Assembly: GCA_026417715.1 (NCBI GenBank)
Contig: JAOACU010000181.1
Span: 1 to 6,071 of the forward strand
Direction of reading: 5' to 3'
Length of the DNA stretch: 6,071 bases
Source: Anaerolineae bacterium
Lineage (GTDB): Bacteria > Chloroflexota > Anaerolineae > UBA4142
The first letter of the stretch is position 1. Each line of letters opens with the position of its first letter. The notes beneath the pieces were generated by a model, which was not told the origin of the DNA, ran no database searches, and saw nothing but the letters and a program-made list of their open reading frames with translations. Shown here one piece after another: positions 1-5,215 of the stretch. A program made the position numbers and the translations under genes.

Positions 1-30
1 GACATTGGTTGCCGCAACGCGTATTCTGGA

Positions 31-67
31 GTCGCAATGCCCTTGCGGGCGTTTTTGTTTTCTCTCC
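31..67 (-). repeat. CRISPR repeat 2
   Basis: This is an exact second copy of the 37-nt repeat. Arms are at 47-50 and 39-42 on the minus strand with the GCAA loop between them, and the predicted handle is 31-38. The flanking bases differ from those of repeat 1 on both sides (30 versus 105, and 68 versus 143), which defines the repeat length as 37. Confidence 0.93.
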
Positions 68-105
68 AACCGCCTCCATTACCACCAGAGTTTGATTGGA
101 TTATC
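68..105 (-). other. CRISPR spacer 1 (most recent)
   Basis: This 38-nt spacer lies between the two identical repeats. Because the leader is on the cas2 side, it should be the most recently acquired spacer of the array. Its target cannot be identified by eye. The crRNA would carry this sequence, minus strand, behind the AUUGCGAC handle. Confidence 0.9.
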
Positions 106-142
106 GTCGCAATGCCCTTGCGGGCGTTTTTGTTTTCTCTCC
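106..142 (-). repeat. CRISPR repeat 1 (leader-proximal)
   Basis: This 37-nt repeat is identical to the copy at 31-67. On the minus strand its hairpin arms are 122-125 (GCCC) and 114-117 (GGGC) with a GCAA tetraloop, and 106-113 is the predicted 5' handle of the first crRNA. The 5' part, before the stem, is A-rich and unstructured. It shows no degeneration, as expected for the leader-end repeat. Confidence 0.93.
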
Positions 143-153
143 CTTACTCACCC

Positions 154-180
154 TCGCCTCATTCGCCCCACTCGCCTATC
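154..180. repeat. Degenerate 9-bp tandem repeat in the leader
   Basis: Three consecutive 9-mers on the plus strand begin with TCGCC: TCGCCTCAT (154-162), TCGCCCCAC (163-171) and TCGCCTATC (172-180). The block starts 12 bp beyond the first CRISPR repeat. Leader-proximal repeated motifs can be docking sites for the integrase or a host factor, but no function is shown here. Confidence 0.55.
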
Positions 181-243
181 GTAGAGCACCTCCCCGCCTT
201 GTCCTCGTCCCACTTGGCATTCCAAACAACCTCACCCCTACTC

Positions 244-273
244 ATTCTATCCCACTTTTTCCGAATGTGCGAA
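244..273 (-). promoter_or_regulatory. Candidate promoter for the CRISPR array
   Basis: On the minus strand, TTCGCA (273-268) and TAGAAT (249-244) are separated by 18 bp and match the -35 and -10 consensus at four and five of six positions. Initiation would be near 237, giving about 95 nt of leader RNA before the first repeat. The match is by eye and such matches occur by chance, so this is a modest call. The array could also be read through from the cas operon. Confidence 0.35.
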
Positions 274-296
274 TCCCCCATCGCTAAACGCTGTTT

Positions 297-323
297 GCGC
301 ACCTTCCCACAGATGGGGTGCGC
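297..323 (-). other. Stem-loop just downstream of cas2
   Basis: GCGCACC (297-303) and GGTGCGC (317-323) form a perfect 7-bp stem. The loop can hold a short inner pairing (307-309 with 314-316). It starts six bases after the cas2 stop. No T-run follows on the minus strand, so it is not a classical intrinsic terminator. It could stabilise the 3' end of the cas transcript or mark the operon/leader boundary. Confidence 0.4.
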
Positions 324-329
324 TCACCT

Positions 330-605
330 TCACACAATCATCAGGGAAGGTTCAGGCGTGACCCCTACCTTGCCGATGATTTCGATACTTTTCCGACAAT
401 CGTCACACAACCGATAAAAGCGTACGTTATCTTCCTCGATGTTCATTACTCGTTCAAGGCGTCGGCGCAAATCAGCATAGTGGCGCACGTCCAGATGCAC
501 CTCAAACACACTCTTTTGCACGCGCGTTCCATAGCCCTCTAACACATCGGCGATTTTTTGCCGCCGCCGATCATCGGGTACATCGTAACTGATAACGTAA
601 AACAT
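330..605 (-). CDS. cas2: CRISPR-associated protein Cas2
   Basis: This encodes a complete 91-residue protein, the usual Cas2 length. Cas2 dimers bridge two Cas1 dimers to form the spacer integration complex. The N-terminal ferredoxin-like strand reads MFYVISYDVPDD, with the conserved Asp at residue 8. It is followed by helix and strand patterns typical of the family (GYGTRVQKSVFEVHLD, residues 24-39) and a C-terminal NVRFYRLCDDCRKSIEIIG segment (60-78). It lies 21 bp downstream of cas1 in the same direction and ends next to the leader. The start is set by the family N-terminus. I see no good Shine-Dalgarno sequence before it, so its expression may depend on read-through from cas1. Identification is firm. 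Confidence 0.95.
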   Translation of the reverse strand: MFYVISYDVPDDRRRQKIADVLEGYGTRVQKSVFEVHLDVRHYADLRRRLERVMNIEEDNVRFYRLCDDCRKSIEIIGKVGVTPEPSLMIV

Positions 606-626
606 CGGTAGATGGGCGCACCGCGC

Positions 627-1625
627 TCATCGAAAGAGCATCGGCGTATAATCGGGCGATTGACGCTGAATACAATCCACGATGCAGCGCGCTTGAGCAA
701 GGATGCAACGCCGTAACGACAAGCGTTCGTTCTGACGTGGATGGATGATCATCTCGTTCATTCGATTTTCATACGCCTGAATGAATTTGCGTTTGGCAGA
801 GTCGTTCATCACGATCGGTCGCGCCGCATCGCCCGGCATAAAATCGCTGGGTTGGATCTGAGCACTATTGCCTAGCCATTGAATCACGCCATCCACCACA
901 CACCGAAACTCTTCCATCAAATCAAGCGCCAAACTCGGACGATTGTATTCCACCCCATGCAAAAAACCTGCGTACGGATCGAGTCCAACGGCTTCCACCG
1001 CGCTATGCGCTGCCCGTGCCAACAGCGTATACCCAAAACTCAACAACACGTTGATTGGATCGGTGGGCGGACGCCGCACACGCTTTTCAAATTTCCAATC
1101 GTCTTTGAGCAGGCGTTTCCACGCGCCAAAGTATGCCGCTGTGGCTGCACCTTCCACACCGTTCAATGAATTCAGCGTCGTCGTACGCGGGACACGTTCA
1201 TACGCTATGTGCAATGCCTCAATCGCCGCTGCAATCTCAGGATCGTGACGTTCACGATTGTGGCGTTGCAACAATACACGCGCGTTGGCGATCTTGCCGC
1301 TCACCATTCGTTGTGCCATTGCCAGTACAAACGTCGCATCGTCTTGACAGCGATACTGTTTACGGCGTAGCAAAACGTGTGGGGTCGCCACACCTACTAA
1401 TCGTCCACGATATTCACCATCTATCGTCAAGAACACCACATCAATATTTTCAGCCAAAAGCAATTTAATCGTTGGTGTCGTCAAACCCACATTGCCCATA
1501 ATGACGATCTCGCTCACATGCGCCAACGGTGTGGACGACAATTCGCGATCGTCCTTGCTGACAATCAAGCGACGTCCGTCGTGATGCAACTTTGCCCCTT
1601 GTTCGATCAAATACAGTGGCGGCAT
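627..1625 (-). CDS. cas1: CRISPR-associated integrase Cas1
   Basis: This 332-residue protein has the normal length for a stand-alone Cas1, the metal-dependent integrase that inserts spacers at the leader end. The N-terminal beta domain has the family pattern (LYLIEQGAKLHHDGRRLIV, residues 4-22). The alpha domain carries the expected metal ligands: E158 in NGVEGA, H223 in FLHGVEYNRP, and D235/E238 in LALDLMEEF. The start at 1625 is fixed by an in-frame TGA directly upstream (1626-1628). No Shine-Dalgarno sequence is visible in front, where the AT-rich repeat element 1632-1698 now lies. There is no fused reverse transcriptase, unlike some type III Cas1 proteins. It is a clear member of the family and appears intact. 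Confidence 0.97.
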   Translation of the reverse strand: MPPLYLIEQGAKLHHDGRRLIVSKDDRELSSTPLAHVSEIVIMGNVGLTTPTIKLLLAENIDVVFLTIDGEYRGRLVGVATPHVLLRRKQYRCQDDATFVLAMAQRMVSGKIANARVLLQRHNRERHDPEIAAAIEALHIAYERVPRTTTLNSLNGVEGAATAAYFGAWKRLLKDDWKFEKRVRRPPTDPINVLLSFGYTLLARAAHSAVEAVGLDPYAGFLHGVEYNRPSLALDLMEEFRCVVDGVIQWLGNSAQIQPSDFMPGDAARPIVMNDSAKRKFIQAYENRMNEMIIHPRQNERLSLRRCILAQARCIVDCIQRQSPDYTPMLFR

Positions 1626-1631
1626 TTCATC

Positions 1632-1698
1632 ATTTCAGATTGCAGATTTTAGATTTCCGATTTTTCAATCCGCCATCTGCAATTTCGAATCGAGAATT
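1632..1698. repeat. AT-rich repeat-like element at the cas6-cas1 junction
   Basis: The plus strand has a run of related words (AGATTG at 1637, AGATTT at 1644 and 1651, GATTTTT at 1659), then a perfect 9-bp inverted repeat, ATTGCAGAT (1639-1647) with ATCTGCAAT (1675-1683), separated by 27 bp. The composition is clearly more AT-rich than the surrounding genes. It fills the whole 39-bp gap between cas6 and cas1 and also runs into the 3' end of cas6, encoding about its last 10 residues. It resembles short dispersed intergenic repeats, but other genomic copies cannot be seen from here. Confidence 0.5.
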
Positions 1699-2486
1699 CT
1701 CCGCGCTTGCCCCATCCCCAACGCCGTGCTCATCCCAACGCCCGCAAACAAGGCAAAATCGGCAAGCAGGTTGATGATGGAGAGCCAATAGCGGTCGTGA
1801 TTGAGCGCAACATAAGTAATCTTGCCCACAGCGCCACTCTTGAGTGCGCCATCGCTTTTGAACGGCGCGGCGTGCGTCTCCAAATCGAAACGACTCACTG
1901 CTAGACACTCGGCGGCAAAGCGACGCGTCTCGTCAGGTAAGGCAATCGGCGCAAAGGTGTTCCACTTGTCCAGCAGACTCCCAAAGACCAAATCGGGTAG
2001 CGGAAACAGTTGGGCTTTGCCCCCTTGCTTGAACGCCGTCGGCGACGCCAAGTGCAAGGTGATGCGCGTGTGCGGCGTCTCGCGCGCCAAGAGCCAACGC
2101 GCCGACAGTTCCTCGAACGTCGTGCGCGCCGCCCAAGGATGAACGTTCGCATCCGTCGTCGCCGCCACCACATCAAAAAGCACGCCCTCTAGTTCAAGAG
2201 TAGAGTGGCGATCCGCCGCCCACAATTCATCCAGCCGAATGTCCGCTGTAAGTGTGGTATAGCGCAGAGTGTAGGGCACATCGGGCGTGAGCGTTCCGTT
2301 GATGCGTGCACCCATCAATGATGAGCAGGTGAACGGGCGTGGCGCATTGTCATCGTGTAATTTTTCGGCAAGCGCGGCATCGCGCTCAGCCATCGCACGC
2401 AAAAGCGCGCTGTGCGCCGCACGACCGAGCATCGGCGGTAGCACACAAGGTGCGCGAACCCGCAGGGTGAGAACCAAACTATACAT
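1665..2486 (-). CDS. cas6: pre-crRNA endoribonuclease Cas6
   Basis: This encodes 273 residues, within the usual Cas6 range. Cas6 cuts the CRISPR transcript at the base of each repeat hairpin and leaves an 8-nt 5' handle; the repeats here have exactly that layout. Visible features are GRAAHSALL (21-29) with H25 as the likely catalytic histidine, the RAMP-type segment LASPTAFKQGG (146-156), PLPDLVFGSLLDKWN (162-176), and a C-terminal glycine-rich loop, FAGVGMSTALGMGQARR (247-263), typical of Cas6 RNA binding. It starts six bases after the csx15 stop, with GGTGA overlapping that stop as a probable ribosome binding site. The last residues, about 264-273, are encoded inside the AT-rich repeat element, so the C-terminus is probably not the ancestral one. 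Confidence 0.88.
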   Translation of the reverse strand: MYSLVLTLRVRAPCVLPPMLGRAAHSALLRAMAERDAALAEKLHDDNAPRPFTCSSLMGARINGTLTPDVPYTLRYTTLTADIRLDELWAADRHSTLELEGVLFDVVAATTDANVHPWAARTTFEELSARWLLARETPHTRITLHLASPTAFKQGGKAQLFPLPDLVFGSLLDKWNTFAPIALPDETRRFAAECLAVSRFDLETHAAPFKSDGALKSGAVGKITYVALNHDRYWLSIINLLADFALFAGVGMSTALGMGQARRILDSKLQMAD

Positions 2487-2492
2487 TTTTCT

Positions 2493-2873
2493 TCACCGTC
2501 TTGCTCGCGCCGCATCGCGAACCGCTTGCAAGTTGATAACTTCGGCGATTTCGTAACGCGGCGGCAACGCCCCTTCGACGGGACGCGTGCGCACCATCGC
2601 AGGAAAATAACCACAGCGTCCGTGCAGTTCGGCAAGCAATGTGACGGCGACAAAGTTGAGTGACGGTGGCACGATGAGCAACGGCGCGGTCTGCCATTCG
2701 TCGGGCGATAGTTGACACGCGTCCGCCAGCGCGACGATTTGTGGAACAAGCGGGGCTTGTGGATCAATCTGCGTTTTGATTTCGATGATGCGCGCAATCG
2801 TTTGCCCTGTCAATTGTTCCAGTCGCGTTAGTTGATCGGTTGGAATCGGATGAGAAAAGTTGAGTAGTAGCAT
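2493..2873 (-). CDS. csx15: Csx15-like small type III accessory protein
   Basis: This encodes a 126-residue soluble protein with no signal peptide or membrane segment. I recognise it from family memory as Csx15-like: it begins MLLLNFSHPI, has DEWQTAPLLIVPPSLNF (58-74), the hallmark AELHGRCGYFPAMVR (81-95) and a YEIAEVINLQAVRDAA tail (107-122). Csx15 is found in type III loci, often next to csx1. Together with Csx16 and Csx20 it has been proposed to bind or degrade cyclic oligoadenylate and so switch off the signal. No catalytic residue is certain here; the conserved HGR around H84 is the natural candidate. It is 24 bp after csx1 and six before cas6, inside the operon. I see no strong Shine-Dalgarno sequence. 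Confidence 0.72.
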   Translation of the reverse strand: MLLLNFSHPIPTDQLTRLEQLTGQTIARIIEIKTQIDPQAPLVPQIVALADACQLSPDEWQTAPLLIVPPSLNFVAVTLLAELHGRCGYFPAMVRTRPVEGALPPRYEIAEVINLQAVRDAARARR

Positions 2874-2897
2874 GGTGAACTTTAGATTGTGGATGGT

Positions 2898-4118
2898 CTA
2901 GCCCTTTGTGTCAATCAGTCCCCATTTTTCCGCCAGTGCGCACAAACGCGGCATTACTTTGTTTTGCGCTTTGTTCACAATCTTTTTGAGTTTCATAGCA
3001 TCCTTTTGGTGTTCCGCGTGATCGAGCGCGTTACGAATCGGACTAAGGTGAGTCCAAAGTTCTTTCAACTCGTCACGCTCTTGCCATTCGTTGATGCGTC
3101 GTCCGTGCTCGTTCAGGTCAGTCACGCGAAACTCACCTGTCGCATCTTCACGCCCGATACGGACGATACCGTTGATGGCGTCTTCGATTTGTTTGCGCGC
3201 GTCGAGGTTCAGGTCAATCGGCAACTGCAAGCGCCAAGTGACAGCACTGATCACCCATTCGCGCGCCAGTGTCATCGCTTGGATAAGTTGATTGTTTTTG
3301 ACATACCACTCGATCAAACGAAACTGTGTGACTAGCATCGCGCGCGGATCACTCTTGTCCGCGCCGAATTGTGCGAACGTGTGGATGATTTGTTCGCGCA
3401 AGACGCCGAACGGTGGCGCGGTTTGAGCGAGTTCGGTTTCGGCGGAGCGCAAGGTTTTATCCAGTGTCAGGGCTTCGTCCATCAAGGTAAACGGTTGGCA
3501 GAGAAACGCGGCAAGGGACACCTGCGATAGTTTCTCGGATGCTCGCGCCGCGTTCTTGCCGCCCGTATTGAGCAGTGCCGCCAATCGGCGCGCATCGCCA
3601 GTTTGAATGAACTGATCGGTCGCGGTGAGCCAATTGAGCAAACGCACGAACGGGGTCAAATCAAACACCGGCGAACGATTGGCGATAGTCTCGCGCGCTT
3701 CCCACGCTCCGTATAACACACGTTCCACTTTGACCTTTTTGGCGACTTGGAGATACGCCACTGCCAAAAAAGCCAAAAAGGGTAGCGAGCGAAACGAGTG
3801 GGTCACATCAAAGACCACCTGTTCACCTTCACCGACGGCATCCGTCAACGCTCCAAAAATCTGCCACAAGTCGGCTTCACTGTGACCTTCGGGAATCGGG
3901 ACGATGCGATACCGCGTTCCCATTTCCTCAAGCGCACGTTTCAGTTCGTCAAGATTGGAATGGCTTTGCACTGTCGGCGTGGCACAAATGAGCAACTCGT
4001 CGGGTCGGATAAAGTGCGCCACTGCCACTGGGAATAAACGCGTCTCTTTTTCCATTTCATTCCAAACAAAGGTGGTGCGCTTGTAATCCGCCGTTCCGAG
4101 AAAACTAATCACCTTCAT
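2898..4118 (-). CDS. csx1: CARF-HEPN ribonuclease of the Csx1 family (TIGR02221-like)
   Basis: This encodes 406 residues. In type III immunity, Cas10 makes cyclic oligoadenylate after binding target RNA; Csx1 binds it through a CARF domain and then degrades RNA through a HEPN domain. The CARF domain covers about residues 1-155, with MKVISFLGTADYKRTTF at the start and the ligand-site motif DVTHSFRSLP at 104-113 (Ser108 where many relatives have Gly). A helical middle region follows. The C-terminal HEPN domain carries R362-NALD-H367, the R-x4-H catalytic motif, so the enzyme looks active. Its ATG overlaps the csm5 stop (ATGA), and GGAGGT lies nine bases upstream within csm5, indicating translational coupling. 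The preferred ligand cannot be decided from sequence, although cA4 is common for Csx1. Confidence 0.88.
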   Translation of the reverse strand: MKVISFLGTADYKRTTFVWNEMEKETRLFPVAVAHFIRPDELLICATPTVQSHSNLDELKRALEEMGTRYRIVPIPEGHSEADLWQIFGALTDAVGEGEQVVFDVTHSFRSLPFLAFLAVAYLQVAKKVKVERVLYGAWEARETIANRSPVFDLTPFVRLLNWLTATDQFIQTGDARRLAALLNTGGKNAARASEKLSQVSLAAFLCQPFTLMDEALTLDKTLRSAETELAQTAPPFGVLREQIIHTFAQFGADKSDPRAMLVTQFRLIEWYVKNNQLIQAMTLAREWVISAVTWRLQLPIDLNLDARKQIEDAINGIVRIGREDATGEFRVTDLNEHGRRINEWQERDELKELWTHLSPIRNALDHAEHQKDAMKLKKIVNKAQNKVMPRLCALAEKWGLIDTKG

Positions 4119-5215
4119 TGTGCCTTGACCTCCAGCAACACCCAGCCCAACGGCGCCACCGGCTTTTCCACACCGTTCTTATCTCCCATAACGACGCGGC
4201 GTGAACGTGGGAAGGGATCACCCGGTTTGCGCTTGGGCGAACCTTTGGGCGCGCGGTGCAAACCGAAATCAGCGACCAGTTGCTCGAACAAGGGCGCATC
4301 GGTTTGCAGATGCGTCCAAAACGTTTTGGCATCCCAACCCGCACCCCAACCGATTTGCAGTACGGCTTGATGCGCTGGCAGTTTCGTCGCCGCCAACTGA
4401 CGAACATAGCGCGCCACCTCTTCACACTGATCGGCAGTTTCATACCACGCCGCCAGTTGCTCAAGGCGGGCGCGGCTGTGGGCTTGGATGCGCATCAGCA
4501 ATTCATCCAACCAGTGTTTGCGCTTGGCAAAGTGTAACTCGCGTTCAGCCAAGTCAGTGAACAACACGTCATCCATCGTTAGCGTGCCGCGAAATTCCAC
4601 TTTGGTTCTAACCGCTTCCAATTCGACGGGAGACCCCGCACCTTTTTTCGTCAACACTTGGGCATTCACCAGCATCATACTTGCATTCGCGCTGGTCGGT
4701 CCTGTCAAATCGGAAACGTGCAGAGCGCGCAAGAGGTCGTGATTGGGATCGGGACCAAAGAGTTTGCGTTCCAGTGGTTGCCCTGCCCAACTCTTGCTTC
4801 GACCGATCGCCGCCCGCTCGAGTTGGGGTTTGATCTCGTTCCAGCCCGTCCACGCAAGCGCAGTACGCACCGCGCCCTTGAGCGATGAACCGGGAATGTA
4901 GGGACGATTGTACACATCCTTGATGAACGATCGCACGCGCGCATCGGTCTTTTTTGAACGTGGCACGCCGGGCAAAACGTAGCGAAAGAACAGCGGATTC
5001 TGATAGTCGTCTTCGGTGAGTAATTCTTGTGGCGTGGGATACTCGCCTTTGGCATTCGGTTTGATCTGTGCCTCTTTTTCGCGCAGAATCGCATCCTCGT
5101 CCAACCGATACGTGCGTCCATTGCGTACGGCAAAGTCGAATCCTTGTCGTAGTTCGTTGCCATCGCCGATGTGAAGCGGGGTGAGGGTGCGCACGGTCAC
5201 GAGATAAACTGTCAT
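4115..5215 (-). CDS. csm5: Type III-A complex subunit Csm5
   Basis: This encodes 366 residues from the chosen start. Csm5 is a RAMP protein at the crRNA 3' end of the Csm complex and helps crRNA maturation. Visible motifs: YLVTVRTLTPLHIGDG near the N-terminus (4-19), GFDFAV (25-30), the RAMP segment RPYIPGSSLKGAVRTAL (104-120), the glycine-rich LQIGWGAGWDAKT (286-298), FPRSRR (335-340) and a closing PLGWVLLEV (355-363). The reading frame extends to an upstream ATG at 5260, adding 15 residues, but I chose 5215 because it overlaps the csm4 stop as ATGA, has AAGGAGG four bases upstream, and makes the conserved strand the true N-terminus. It lies between csm4 and csx1 with 4-bp overlaps on both sides. 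Confidence 0.9.
   Translation of the reverse strand: MTVYLVTVRTLTPLHIGDGNELRQGFDFAVRNGRTYRLDEDAILREKEAQIKPNAKGEYPTPQELLTEDDYQNPLFFRYVLPGVPRSKKTDARVRSFIKDVYNRPYIPGSSLKGAVRTALAWTGWNEIKPQLERAAIGRSKSWAGQPLERKLFGPDPNHDLLRALHVSDLTGPTSANASMMLVNAQVLTKKGAGSPVELEAVRTKVEFRGTLTMDDVLFTDLAERELHFAKRKHWLDELLMRIQAHSRARLEQLAAWYETADQCEEVARYVRQLAATKLPAHQAVLQIGWGAGWDAKTFWTHLQTDAPLFEQLVADFGLHRAPKGSPKRKPGDPFPRSRRVVMGDKNGVEKPVAPLGWVLLEVKAQ
4128..4133 (-). promoter_or_regulatory. Shine-Dalgarno for csx1 inside csm5
   Basis: On the minus strand GGAGGT is followed by nine bases and then the csx1 ATG. It lies within the last codons of csm5 and supports the start at 4118 rather than a later Met. Confidence 0.7.

Larger units (their letters stand above)
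1..142 (-). CRISPR. CRISPR array, leader end (continues past position 1)
   Basis: Two identical 37-nt repeats lie at 31-67 and 106-142, with one complete 38-nt spacer (68-105) and one spacer cut by the window edge (1-30). On the minus strand each repeat contains a GCCC stem arm, a GCAA loop and a GGGC arm, followed by exactly eight bases, ATTGCGAC, up to the spacer. Handles of the ATTGNNAC kind are usual for type I/III crRNAs made by Cas6, which cuts at the base of the repeat hairpin. This sets transcription leftward, the same direction as the cas genes, with the first repeat at 106-142. Only two repeats are visible, but the equal length, perfect identity and adjacent cas2 make the call firm. 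Array length cannot be judged. Confidence 0.95.
143..329 (-). promoter_or_regulatory. CRISPR leader between cas2 and the first repeat
   Basis: This 187-bp stretch has no credible gene. It separates the cas2 stop codon from the first repeat, which is the usual place for a leader that drives array transcription and is read by Cas1-Cas2 during integration. It contains a hairpin just after cas2 (297-323), a candidate sigma70-type promoter (244-273), two copies of CTCACCC on the plus strand (147-153 and 231-237), and a 9-bp-period tandem motif 12 bp from the repeat (154-180). It is strongly purine-rich on the minus strand. It is less AT-rich than many leaders. Its role is inferred from position and from the repeat orientation. 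Confidence 0.75.

Noticed and set aside
297..323. Intrinsic terminator after cas2
   Set aside because: The stem is good, but no T-run follows on the minus strand, so it is listed only as a hairpin.
37..417. Plus-strand open frame of 126 codons across the repeats and leader
   Set aside because: It runs through both CRISPR repeats and into cas2 antisense, giving a protein with a duplicated repeat-encoded segment and no recognisable domain.
2315..2797. Minus-strand 160-codon frame spanning csx15 and cas6
   Set aside because: It is Arg/Cys/His-rich shadow coding over two recognised genes in other frames.
2889..3335. Plus-strand 148-codon frame opposite the 3' end of csx1
   Set aside because: It lies fully antisense to the HEPN region of csx1 and has no family features or ribosome binding site.
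3763..3783. A-rich duplicated word (GCCAAAAA twice) that might mark slippage or a frameshift
   Set aside because: It encodes PFLAFLA within the conserved Csx1 segment after DVTHSFRSL, and the frame is intact on both sides.
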